Assembly (NCBI RefSeq): GCF_050038885.1
Contig: NZ_CP143624.1
Location: 4,712,001-4,776,000, forward strand
DNA length: 64,000 nucleotides
Origin: Myxococcus flavus
GTDB taxonomy: Bacteria > Myxococcota > Myxococcia > Myxococcales > Myxococcaceae
Reading direction: 5' to 3'
Part shown: positions 27,691-37,623 of the stretch, piece after piece
Layout of the letters: every line of letters begins with the position of its first letter
Numbering within the stretch: the first letter of the stretch is position 1
Made by a program: the position numbers and the translations under genes
Notes under the pieces: model-generated
What the model was told of the DNA's origin: nothing
Database searches by the model: none
What the model saw: the letters and a program-made list of their open reading frames with translations, nothing else

Positions 27691-28523
27691 TCAACCTGGC
27701 TCGTGTCCCAAGACCCGGCGGATGCTCAGCACGTTTCGTACCACGTCCTCGAACATCTGTGGATTCAGCGAACACGGACCGTCACACAGGGCACGATCCG
27801 GATCTTCGTGGACTTCCGTGAACAACGCGTCAATCCCGGCAGCTGCGGCGGAGCGCGCGAGCAATGACACGAAGCGGCGTTCGCCCGCCGTCTCGCCGTT
27901 GCCGGCGCTGGGGAGCTGGACGGAGTGGGTGGCGTCGAAGCACACCGCGAGGCCCGCGTCGCGCATCTGCGCGAAGCCGCGCATGTCCACCACGAGGTTG
28001 TTGTAGCCGAAGGTGGAGCCGCGCTCGGTGACGAGCACGTTGGGGTTGCCCGCCTCGAAGGCCTTGCGCGCCGAGTGGACGATGTCCTTGGGCGCCACGA
28101 ATTGCCCCTTCTTCAGGTTCACGCCCTTGCCAGTACGCGCCACGGCTTCCACCAGATCCGTCTGCCGGCACAGGAACGCCGGTATCTGGATGATATCCAC
28201 AACTTCCGAGGCTGGCCCGACGTGGCTCGTTTCATGGACGTCCGTGAGCACGGGAACGCCCACCTCGTCCCGGATTCTCTTCAGGATTCTCAGGCCTTCC
28301 TTGAGACCCGGGCCTCTGAAGGACTTGCCGCTGGTGCGGTTGGCCTTGTCGTAGGAGCACTTGAAGGCATACGGCACGCCGAGCCGGCCGGTGATTTCCT
28401 TGAGCAGCCAGGCATGGCGCAGGGCCATGTCCTCGGACTCGATGCTGTCGGGGCCGGCGATGACGAACAGCTTCTGACCGGGACCGACCTTGAAGCCACA
28501 CAGCTCGATGGGGTTGGGGGCGC

Positions 28524-28527
<4 letters not shown>
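27691..28527 (-). CDS. kdsA: Kdo-8-phosphate synthase
   Basis: 278 aa. It condenses phosphoenolpyruvate with arabinose-5-phosphate. Visible are FVIAGPDSIESEDMA, FKCSYDKANRTSGKSFRGPGL, VLTDVHE and IQIPAFLCRQTDL. The asparagine or cysteine that separates metal-free from metal-dependent enzymes was not assigned. Its start overlaps the pyrG stop (ATGA), so CTP and Kdo supply are coupled. Confidence 0.97.
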
Positions 28528-30164
<1,637 letters not shown>

Positions 30165-30249
30165 GTCCCGTTCTGCCAACTGAGGCAGGGATGCGTCAAT
30201 TATTCTGTTTCCGATGGACGGCCGCCCGCTGGGGCCGGAGGGGGCGGCG

Positions 30250-30483
30250 TCAGTTGCCGTCCCAACCACCGGGGCGGGCGACCGCGAACTCCTGGGCGGT
30301 CGGCTGCCCGACGCGGAACTTGCGCAAGTCGCAGTTCCGGCAGCTCCACCCCTCCCAGCCGCGCTTCACCACCAGGTGCAGGCAGGCGTCGTAGTTCGGG
30401 CAGAAGAGGTTGCGTTGCGAGTCCACGGCCTCTTCGTCGCGAAGGGCGGTGGGCAGCGGGCTGGGGCATGGGGTGATGGACAC
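30250..30483 (-). CDS. Small zinc-ribbon-like protein
   Basis: 77 aa from GTG 30483, which has CGGGAG eight bases upstream. Two cysteine pairs, CPNYDAC and SCRNCDL, are separated by 14 residues and resemble a zinc ribbon. No known function. The longer frame to 30561 is possible but has no good ribosome site. Confidence 0.65.
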   Translation of the reverse strand: MSITPCPSPLPTALRDEEAVDSQRNLFCPNYDACLHLVVKRGWEGWSCRNCDLRKFRVGQPTAQEFAVARPGGWDGN

Positions 30484-30574
30484 GGCAAGGACTCCCGGAA
30501 GAAACGTGTTGGGTCGGCCACTCCCCCCGGCGCGCTCCGAACAGGAGGGGCGCGCCGTCATTCCCGAGACGTCG

Positions 30575-30609
30575 TAAAAAGGCCCGCTCCCCTCGCGGGA
30601 AACGGGCCC
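30575..30609 (-). terminator. Intrinsic terminator after the 15-codon ORF
   Basis: On the minus strand CGGGCC (30603-30608) pairs with GGCCCG (30581-30586) around a GGGA/TCCC core. The stem is followed by TTTTT (30576-30580), a classic U-tract. Confidence 0.8.
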
Positions 30610-30645
30610 GGAACTGCTAGCGTCTGCCGCCGCTTCGGCGCCTTC

Positions 30646-30693
30646 TCAGGCCACCGACGCGGAGGTGGACGCCTTGGAGTTGCTGTCGTTCAA
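30646..30693 (-). CDS. Candidate 15-residue peptide with perfect Shine-Dalgarno sequence
   Basis: On the minus strand AAAGGAGGTGAT, complementary to the whole 16S anti-SD tail, is followed by TTG and 15 codons: MNDSNSKASTSASVA, then TGA. A strong terminator lies about 40 bp beyond. The peptide is Ser/Ala/Thr-rich with no membrane segment or cysteine. An ATG inside the Shine-Dalgarno region would give only two codons. It lies downstream of the ABC exporter gene on the same strand. A leader peptide, signal peptide or small regulatory RNA are alternatives. Confidence 0.5.
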   Translation of the reverse strand: MNDSNSKASTSASVA

Positions 30694-30789
30694 GGCATCA
30701 CCTCCTTTCGGAGTCCCAGGTTAATCGGGCGGGGTGAGGCGCGCCACTGTCGTTGGGGGCATGGCGGAAGCCGTGTGGGCACCAGACGT

Positions 30790-32556
30790 TCAAGCTGCGA
30801 CAAACTGCCGCTCCACCAGCCGCCGGTAGAGGCCCTCCTGTGCCATCAGGGAGGCGTGGGTGCCGCTCTGGATGATGACGCCGCCGTCGAGCACCAGCAC
30901 CCGGTCCGCGTTGGCCACGGTGGACAGGCGGTGGGCGATGATGAGCGTGGTGCGGCCCTTCATCAGGCGCTCCAGCGCATCCTTGACCAGGTGCTCGCTC
31001 TCCGCGTCCAGGGCGCTGGTGGCCTCGTCGAGGATGAGCAGGCGAGGGTCCTTCAGCACCGCGCGGGCAATGGCGACGCGCTGCTTCTGGCCGCCGGACA
31101 GCTGCACCCCTCGCTCGCCCACCTGGGTGCGGTAGCCGTCCGGGAAGCGCTCGATGTAGGCGTGGGCGTTGGCGGCCCGGGCGGCCTCCTCCACCTGCGC
31201 GTCGGTGGCGTCCGGGCGGCCGTAGCGGATGTTGTCCGCGATGGAGCAGGAGAAGAGCTGGGGCTCCTGCGCCACCATGCCGATGTTGCGGCGCAGCCAC
31301 TCCGGCTCCAGGGCGGTGAGCGGGTGGCCGTCCAGCAGCACCTCGCCGCCCTGCGGGTCGTAGAAGCGCGACAGCAGCGAGGCGAGCGTGGACTTGCCCG
31401 CGCCGGAAGGGCCCACCACCGCCACCACCTCGCCCGGCCGCAGCTCCAGGCTGAGGCCCTGGAGCACCGGCACGTCGGGGCGGGTGGGGTAGGCGAAGCG
31501 CACGTCGCGGAACTCCACGTGCCCGCGCAGGGCCGTCAGCTGCTCGCCGCCGGCGCCGATGGCGGGCTTGCGGTCCAGCAGCTCGAAGACGCGCTCGGCG
31601 GCGCCGCTGGCGCGCATGAAGTCCGCCCACAGCTCCGCGATGCCGCTGAAGGAGAAGGCCACCAGCATGGTGTAGATGAGGAACGAGGTGAGCGCGCCCA
31701 CCGAGAGGCTGCCGTCCACCACCAGCCGGCCGCCGTACCACAGCACCGCGGCGATGGAGCCATAGCCCGCGATGGAGGCCGCGCCCATGAACACCGACGA
31801 CTGGAGCGCGCGCGCCCGGGCCAGCGTGTAGGAGCGCTCCACGGCGGTGCTGTAGCGCTCCACCTCATGTCGCTCCGCGGCGAAGGAACGCACGGTGCGG
31901 ATGCCGGACAGGTCCTCCTCGGCCACCTCACCGCTGGCGGCGAGCGCGTCCTGCACCTGGCGGGAGATGGCGCGGACGCGGCGGCCATACAGCACCCCGC
32001 CAATGGCCACTGGCGGGATGACGGCCAGCATCACCAGCGTGAGCTTCACGGAGGTGAAGAACAGCAGCGCCACGCCGCCCAGCGCCGTGACGGCGTAGCG
32101 CAGCATCATGGACACGTTGGCGGTGACGGTGTTCTGCAGCACCGTGGTGTCCGAGGAGAGGCGGCTGGTGAGCTCGCCCGTGCGGCGCGAGTCGAAGAAG
32201 CCCACCTCCTGGGACAGCAGGGCGCGGAAGAGGTCCTTGCGCAGCCGCGCCACCACGCGCTCGCCGGCGTTGTTGAAGAGGTAGGCGCGCAGCGCCATGG
32301 CGACGCCCTGCACCACGAACACGGCCAGCATCACCAGCGCGAGCCCGTCCACGACGGCCCTGTCCCGGGCGGTGAGGGCCTGGTCCACCAGGTCGCCGAT
32401 GGCGCGGGGATAGGCCAGCGTGGCGCCGCTGCTGACGAGGAGGAAGAAGGTGGCCGCGGCCAGGGGCACCACCTCCGGACGCGCCAGCGTCAGCAGGCGA
32501 CGGAAGGTGACGCCCTTCGGCGGTCGGGCATTCGGAACTTTCTCGGGGGAAGACAC
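30790..32556 (-). CDS. ABC exporter, MsbA/LmrA type (fused membrane and ATPase domains)
   Basis: 588 aa half-transporter that should act as a homodimer. Six transmembrane helices (about 30-320) are followed by an ATPase domain with Walker A GPSGAGKST, Q-loop MVAQEPQLFS, signature LSGGQKQRVAIARA, Walker B LLILDEATSALD and the H-switch HRLSTV. The cargo (lipid, drug or peptide) is not predictable. The next gene downstream is the 15-codon ORF. It diverges from the aldo/keto reductase across about 110 bp. Confidence 0.95.
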   Translation of the reverse strand: MSSPEKVPNARPPKGVTFRRLLTLARPEVVPLAAATFFLLVSSGATLAYPRAIGDLVDQALTARDRAVVDGLALVMLAVFVVQGVAMALRAYLFNNAGERVVARLRKDLFRALLSQEVGFFDSRRTGELTSRLSSDTTVLQNTVTANVSMMLRYAVTALGGVALLFFTSVKLTLVMLAVIPPVAIGGVLYGRRVRAISRQVQDALAASGEVAEEDLSGIRTVRSFAAERHEVERYSTAVERSYTLARARALQSSVFMGAASIAGYGSIAAVLWYGGRLVVDGSLSVGALTSFLIYTMLVAFSFSGIAELWADFMRASGAAERVFELLDRKPAIGAGGEQLTALRGHVEFRDVRFAYPTRPDVPVLQGLSLELRPGEVVAVVGPSGAGKSTLASLLSRFYDPQGGEVLLDGHPLTALEPEWLRRNIGMVAQEPQLFSCSIADNIRYGRPDATDAQVEEAARAANAHAYIERFPDGYRTQVGERGVQLSGGQKQRVAIARAVLKDPRLLILDEATSALDAESEHLVKDALERLMKGRTTLIIAHRLSTVANADRVLVLDGGVIIQSGTHASLMAQEGLYRRLVERQFVAA

Positions 32557-32665
32557 CGGCGGAGACTATCGCGAGCCTGCGGGCGGTGCACCGGGCACCT
32601 GCGTGTGCGCTGAAGCGGTATTAATCCTCACGGAGCGGGTCATCCGCCGGGCCAAGGGGAGTGCC

Positions 32666-33514
32666 ATGGAGAAGCGTGAGTTCGGCAGCACGCGAGTGTC
32701 GGTGCCCGTCCTGGGGCAGGGGACGTGGCAGATGGAAGCGGACGACCGGGCAAGCGCCATCCGGGCCCTGCGCGCCGGATTGGATTCAGGCATGACGCAT
32801 GTGGACACCGCCGAGCTGTACGGACACGGCAAGGTGGAGGAGTCCATCGTCTCCGAGGCGATTGCGGGCCGGCGCGACGAGGTCTTCCTCGTGTCCAAGG
32901 TGATGCCCTCCAACGCCACCTACGCGGGTACGCTCGCCGCGTGTGAGCGGAGCCTGAAGCGGCTGCGCACCGACCACCTCGATTGCTACCTGCTGCACTG
33001 GCCGGGCTCGCACCCGCTGGAGGAGACGGTGCGCGCCTTCGAGAAGCTGGTGGCGGACGGGAAGATTCGCGCCTGGGGCGTGAGCAACTTCGACGTGGAG
33101 GACCTGGAGGAGGCGCTCGCGCTCGCGGGGCCGGGGCGCATCGCCTGCAACCAGGTGCTCTACCACCTGGAGGAGCGCGCCATCGAGCACGCCGTCCTGC
33201 CCTGGTGCGAGTCCCATGGCGTGGCGGTGGTGGGCTACAGCCCCTTCGGCAACGGCAACTTCCCCCGGCCCGACAGCCGGGGCGGGAAGGTGCTGGGCGC
33301 CATCGCCCGCGCGCACGGCGTCACGCCGTATCAGGTGGCGCTGCGGTTCCTGGTGCGCCGGCCGTCGCTGTTCGCCATCCCCAAGGCGAGCCGGGAAGCG
33401 CACGCGCGCGACAACGCCGCCGCCGCGTCACTGAAGCTGTCCGCCGACGACCTGGCCCGGCTCGACGCGGCCTTCCCGCTGGGGGCCGAGCCGGGCGCGT
33501 TGCCCGTCATTTGA
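32666..33514 (+). CDS. Aldo/keto reductase
   Basis: 282 aa NADPH-dependent reductase of the AKR fold. The catalytic tetrad is visible: D in HVDTAELYG, Y in the same stretch, K in VSKVMP, and H in LLHWPG. The NADPH site FAIPKAS is near residue 230. The substrate is unknown. ATG 32666 has AAGGGGAG upstream. Its last 8 bp overlap the 3' end of the convergent gene. Confidence 0.93.
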   Translation: MEKREFGSTRVSVPVLGQGTWQMEADDRASAIRALRAGLDSGMTHVDTAELYGHGKVEESIVSEAIAGRRDEVFLVSKVMPSNATYAGTLAACERSLKRLRTDHLDCYLLHWPGSHPLEETVRAFEKLVADGKIRAWGVSNFDVEDLEEALALAGPGRIACNQVLYHLEERAIEHAVLPWCESHGVAVVGYSPFGNGNFPRPDSRGGKVLGAIARAHGVTPYQVALRFLVRRPSLFAIPKASREAHARDNAAAASLKLSADDLARLDAAFPLGAEPGALPVI

Positions 33515-34445
33515 TGCCGGCGGCGAAGGCCTTCCGGAAGGTGGACACCGTGGGCTCGCCCGAGCCCACCGTCACCGTGCCCGTCTCGCCCTCCACGGCG
33601 GCGCGCGTGTCGCGGCCCTTGATGAAGCGCACGGTGGTGATGCGTCGAAGCACCTCGCGTCCCTGCTCCTGCGCCAGGGCCCGGAGCGCGTGGCCGGTGA
33701 CGTTCACCGCCGACTCCAGCGCGCGGCGACCGGGCTCGTCGTCCAGGCCCACCCAGTCCACCTCGAAGCGCAGCGGCTTGCCACCCAGCGAGGCCTCGCC
33801 CGGCCAGAACTGCTCGGTGAGCGCGTGCGGCAGCTTCTCCAGCAGGGAGAGCAGGTCCTGCCGCGTGGGGTTGGGCCGCACCAGCTGCGACAGCTCCAGC
33901 AGCTTCTCGGCATTGCCCACCGACACCGCCACCACCGTGGACAGGTCCACGTACGCCACCGACTCCGAGCGGCGCAGCCCCTCCTTGCCCAGGGCCAGCA
34001 GCACCGACTCGCGCGGGACGTAGTCGAGCACCTCTCCCGTCAGCGAATGGCCGTGCGCCAGGTGCAGGGTGGCGGTGATGGTGGGCAGCTCCTCACCCGT
34101 GCGAGCTCGCGTGGCGACCGTCCCGAGCTGCTCGAGCACCCGCTCCACCTTGCGCGACACCAGCCGTTGAACGCCCTCCATGTCCTCGTCCTCCTGCTGT
34201 GGCCTGCGGGTCTCTTTCGGGCGCTCCGGCTTCGCGGGCGCGGGTGGCTTCGGGACGGCGGGGGGCTGGGGTGGCTCCGAGGGAGCGGGGCCCCGGGCCC
34301 CGGTCCCCGGTGGCGTGCCTGGCGTGACGTCGGAGGCCTCGGCCGTGGGCGCGGCGCCGGTCGCCGCGCCTGCTTCCACGGCAGGCGAGGCCTCCTCACC
34401 GGCCTTCGCCTTGCCCCCTCCAAAGAGGTCCCTGAAGAAGCCCAT
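33507..34445 (-). CDS. Conserved myxobacterial-type protein of unknown function
   Basis: 312 aa. A Pro/Ala-rich, low-complexity N-terminus of about 85 residues opens with MGFFRDLFGGG. A soluble alpha/beta domain follows (about 90-312). No catalytic motif, signal peptide or membrane segment stands out. It starts 3 bp after kdsB and is probably co-transcribed with it. I do not recognise the family. Confidence 0.8.
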   Translation of the reverse strand: MGFFRDLFGGGKAKAGEEASPAVEAGAATGAAPTAEASDVTPGTPPGTGARGPAPSEPPQPPAVPKPPAPAKPERPKETRRPQQEDEDMEGVQRLVSRKVERVLEQLGTVATRARTGEELPTITATLHLAHGHSLTGEVLDYVPRESVLLALGKEGLRRSESVAYVDLSTVVAVSVGNAEKLLELSQLVRPNPTRQDLLSLLEKLPHALTEQFWPGEASLGGKPLRFEVDWVGLDDEPGRRALESAVNVTGHALRALAQEQGREVLRRITTVRFIKGRDTRAAVEGETGTVTVGSGEPTVSTFRKAFAAGIK

Positions 34446-34447
34446 GG

Positions 34448-35188
34448 TCAGCCCCCTCGCGCGCGGATGAGGGCCTCCACCTTCTCCACGTCACCGGGCA
34501 CGTCCACCGCCACCGTGTGCGAGGCGACCTTCGCGCAGCGGATGGCGATGCCGTGCTCCAGCGCGCGGAGCTGCTCCAGCTTCTCCGCCTCCTCCAGCGG
34601 CGTGGGCGCCAGCTTCGCCAGCGAGAGCAGCACCTCGCGCCGGTAGCCGTAGAGGCCGATGTGCCCCCAGCGGGGCACGGACGCGCCGGGCTCGCGGACG
34701 TGGGGCACCAGGCTGCGGCTGAAGTAGAGCGCGTCCCCGTTGAGCGCGAGCACCGCCTTCACCACGTGGGGGCTGCTGGCCTCCTCGGCCTCGAGCGGCC
34801 GGACCAGGGTGCCCATGCGCACGGCCGGGTCCGTGAAGAGGCCCGCGAGCAGCCGGAGCGCGGCGGGGTCCACCAGGGGCTCGTCTCCCTGCACGTTCAC
34901 CCAGATGTCGACGTCTGGACGCCCGAGCGCCACCTCGGCGACCCGATCCGTCCCGGTGGCGCAGGCGGGGCTGGTCATCACCGCCCGGCCGCCGAAGCCC
35001 TCCACCGTGGCGCGGATCCGCTCGTCATCCGTGGCGACCCACACCTCATCGAAGGCCTGGGCCTCCTGACAGCGGCGCCAGACGTGCTCGATCATTGTCC
35101 GGCCGGCGATGATCGTGAGCGGCTTGCCCGGGAAGCGGGTGCTGGCATGTCGGGCGGGAATGACTGCAACGGTCCGGCAAGATTGCAT
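34448..35188 (-). CDS. kdsB: CMP-Kdo synthetase
   Basis: 246 aa, normal KdsB length. It activates Kdo with CTP. Seen are VIPARHASTRFPGKPL (CTP loop), EVWVATDDERI, VNVQGDEPLVDP (Mg2+ site) and the HIGLYGYRREVL stretch. ATG 35188 has GGAGG four bases upstream. With pyrG, kdsA and kdsC in the same window, most of the Kdo supply pathway is local, though in separate units. Confidence 0.96.
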   Translation of the reverse strand: MQSCRTVAVIPARHASTRFPGKPLTIIAGRTMIEHVWRRCQEAQAFDEVWVATDDERIRATVEGFGGRAVMTSPACATGTDRVAEVALGRPDVDIWVNVQGDEPLVDPAALRLLAGLFTDPAVRMGTLVRPLEAEEASSPHVVKAVLALNGDALYFSRSLVPHVREPGASVPRWGHIGLYGYRREVLLSLAKLAPTPLEEAEKLEQLRALEHGIAIRCAKVASHTVAVDVPGDVEKVEALIRARGG

Positions 35189-35295
35189 GGTGCCTCCGTC
35201 TATCAGGTTCGCGACGAACTCCTGCCCCCGGGATTGGACATTCGCATCATCGGACACTGGCCAGCGCGGCTCCAGTGCCTAGGTTTGGTCGCAAC

Positions 35296-36426
35296 ATGAA
35301 GAAGGTCATCCATATCGTCGGAGCGCGTCCGAACTTCATGAAGGTCGCGCCCATCTACCGTGCCATCGCGGAGCGTACGCCCCTGGAGCAAATCCTGGTC
35401 CACACGGGGCAACACTACGACGCCAAGATGAGCGACGTGTTCTTCGCCGACCTCGGTCTGCCCGCGCCAGATGTCCACCTGGGCATCGGGTCGGGCAGCC
35501 ACGCGCAGCAGACCGCGCGGATGATGGTGGAGCTGGAGAAGGTCTTCCTGGCGCATCCACCGGCGCTCGTCTCCGTGGTCGGGGACGTCAACAGCACCAT
35601 CGCCGCCGCGCTGGTGACGTCGAAGCTGGGGATTCCCCTGGCGCACGTCGAGGCGGGCCTGCGGAGCTACTCGCCGCACCAGCCGGAGGAAATCAACCGC
35701 ATCGTCACCGACCGGCTGTCGGACCTGCTGCTGACGCCCTCGCGCGACGCGGACGCCAACCTGCTCAAGGAAGGCACCGACCCGGCCCGCATCCACTTCG
35801 TGGGCAACGTGATGATCGACTCGCTCTTCGCCTCGCGCGAGAAGGCCGACAAGCTGCCCGTGCTGAAGGACCTGGGGCTCATGCCTCACGGCTACGCGGT
35901 GTGCACGCTGCACCGGCCCTCCAACGTGGATGACCCGAAGGTGCTGGGCGGGCTGCTGTCCGCCGTGGCCCACGTCTCCACGCGCCTGCCCGTCATCTTC
36001 CCGGTGCACCCGCGCACGCGGAAGGTGATTTCGGAGCAGGGGCTGAGCTCGTGGTTCGAGAAGAGCCCGAACCTGCGGCCCGTGGAGCCCATGGGCTACC
36101 TGGAGTTCCTGGCGCTCACCTCGAAGGCGCGCCTGGTGCTCACCGACTCGGGCGGGCTCCAGGAGGAGACGACCGCCATGGGCATCCCCTGCCTCACCCT
36201 GCGCGAGCAGACCGAGCGCCCCATCACCGTGGAGGAGGGCTCCAACGAGGTGGTGGGCACCGACCCGGTCCACATCCGCACGGCGGCCGACCGCGTGCTC
36301 GACGGTCAGGGGAAGCAGGGCCGCGTGCCGGAGTTCTGGGATGGCCGCGCCGCCGAACGCATCGCGGACCTGTTCGCCAGCTTCCTGGGCGTCGAGGACG
36401 CTCCGATTCAGGCGGCCTCGGCCTGA
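35296..36426 (+). CDS. wecB: UDP-N-acetylglucosamine 2-epimerase
   Basis: 376 aa. It interconverts UDP-GlcNAc and UDP-ManNAc for surface polysaccharide. Family stretches are VGARPNFMKVAPI, VHTGQHYDAKMSD, HVEAGLRS, TLHRPSNVDD, and the late EAxT region LTDSGGLQEET. It is divergent from kdsB across 107 bp, consistent with a shared role in envelope glycans. ATG 35296 was chosen; a GTG seven codons upstream is possible. Confidence 0.95.
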   Translation: MKKVIHIVGARPNFMKVAPIYRAIAERTPLEQILVHTGQHYDAKMSDVFFADLGLPAPDVHLGIGSGSHAQQTARMMVELEKVFLAHPPALVSVVGDVNSTIAAALVTSKLGIPLAHVEAGLRSYSPHQPEEINRIVTDRLSDLLLTPSRDADANLLKEGTDPARIHFVGNVMIDSLFASREKADKLPVLKDLGLMPHGYAVCTLHRPSNVDDPKVLGGLLSAVAHVSTRLPVIFPVHPRTRKVISEQGLSSWFEKSPNLRPVEPMGYLEFLALTSKARLVLTDSGGLQEETTAMGIPCLTLREQTERPITVEEGSNEVVGTDPVHIRTAADRVLDGQGKQGRVPEFWDGRAAERIADLFASFLGVEDAPIQAASA

Positions 36427-36538
36427 GCTCGCTGGGGACGGCCGGGGGCGTGGGCGGGCCCGGTGCTTCGTGGGCTCGCCCGCATGACCGCCCCAGCCTG
36501 TGCAAGCGGGCCCGCCGTGTTAGAGCGCTGGCTGGCCC

Positions 36539-37561
36539 ATGCACCGTGCGCAGCAGACAACAGCAGGCGACGCCGCCCCCGGAATGGAAGAAGCCCCCGA
36601 GGGCTACGTCGACATCCGCTACGTCGTCGAGCCGAACTATGCCGGCTGGCGGCTCGATGACTATCTGGCGCAGAAGATTCGCCGCATGACGCGCGAGCGG
36701 CTCCAGGGCGTCATCCTGCGGGGCCTCATCTGCGAGGAGCGGCGCCTGAAGCCCTCCACGCCGGTGTACCCGGGGCTGAGCTTCCGCATCCGCCGCCGCG
36801 CCAGCGAGGAGCCGCGGACGCCCACGGACCTGCCCGTGGTGTTCCAGGACGACTGGCTGCTGGTGCTGGACAAGCCCGCGGGCCTGCCCATCCACCCGTC
36901 CGCGCGCTACCACAAGGGCACGCTCGTCACGTTGTTGCGGGAGCGCTTCGGTGAGCGCTTCGCCGAGCCCGCGCACCGGCTGGACCGGGAGACGAGCGGC
37001 CTGGTGGTCTGCGGGCGCACGACGGAGGCGTGCCGGGTGCTGGGGCGGCTCTTCGTCTCGCGCGACGTGCACAAGGAGTACCTCGCGCTCTGCGAGGGCC
37101 ACCCGCCCGAGGACACCTTCACGGTGGAGGCGCCCATCGCCGAGGGCACCGAGCTCATCCGCATCGCCGTGCGCATCGACCCGGTGGAAGGGAAGGAGAG
37201 CCGCACGCGCTTCCAGGTGCTCCAGCGCTTCACCCGCGACGGGGCGCCCTTCGCGCTGCTGCGCTGCTTCCCGGAGACGGGGCGCCAGCACCAGATTCGC
37301 ATCCACCTGCACCACGCGGGGTTTCCCCTGGTGGGCGACAAGATGTACGGGCCGGACCCCGGCTACTTCGACCGCTTCAGCAAGCGCTCCCTGGAGCCCG
37401 AGGCGTGGGAGCGCCTGCGCCTGCCGCGGCACGCGCTGCACGCCGCGCGCATCGTCTTCCCGCACCCGGGCTCGGGCGAGGAGGTGGTGTTCGAGGCGCC
37501 CCTGCCCGAGGACCTGACGGACTTCATCGAAGGTCGGCCCGTGGCCTCGCCCGCCGCCTGA
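36539..37561 (+). CDS. RluA-family RNA pseudouridine synthase
   Basis: 340 aa. An S4 RNA-binding domain (about 35-95) precedes the catalytic domain with the Asp-bearing motif HRLDRETSGLVV. It also has DDWLLVLDKPAGLPIHPS and GRQHQIRIHLHHAGFPLVGDKMYG. The target uridine cannot be read from sequence. ATG 36539 is the longest plausible start; ATG 36584 is an alternative. A terminator hairpin separates it from convergent purF. Confidence 0.9.
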   Translation: MHRAQQTTAGDAAPGMEEAPEGYVDIRYVVEPNYAGWRLDDYLAQKIRRMTRERLQGVILRGLICEERRLKPSTPVYPGLSFRIRRRASEEPRTPTDLPVVFQDDWLLVLDKPAGLPIHPSARYHKGTLVTLLRERFGERFAEPAHRLDRETSGLVVCGRTTEACRVLGRLFVSRDVHKEYLALCEGHPPEDTFTVEAPIAEGTELIRIAVRIDPVEGKESRTRFQVLQRFTRDGAPFALLRCFPETGRQHQIRIHLHHAGFPLVGDKMYGPDPGYFDRFSKRSLEPEAWERLRLPRHALHAARIVFPHPGSGEEVVFEAPLPEDLTDFIEGRPVASPAA

Positions 37562-37569
37562 AACGCGAA

Positions 37570-37602
37570 GGCCCCCGGCCCGGACGAAGCGGGCAGGGGG
37601 CC
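37570..37602. terminator. Hairpin between rluA-type gene and purF
   Basis: GGCCCCC (37570-37576) pairs with GGGGGCC (37596-37602), with GGCCCG/CGGGC inner pairing. It lies between convergent genes and probably serves both. Confidence 0.6.
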
Positions 37603-37623
37603 CGATGCGCGGCGCCGGTGACG

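Noticed and set aside
30694..30712. Plus-strand GCATCACCTCCTTTCGG looks like the 3' end of 16S rRNA
   Set aside because: Only about 12 bases match and no rRNA precedes them. It is the complement of a perfect Shine-Dalgarno sequence on the minus strand.
36452..36481. GGGCGGGCCC/GGGCTCGCCC hairpin after wecB as a terminator
   Set aside because: Pairing needs a wobble and no U-run follows; support is too weak for a feature.
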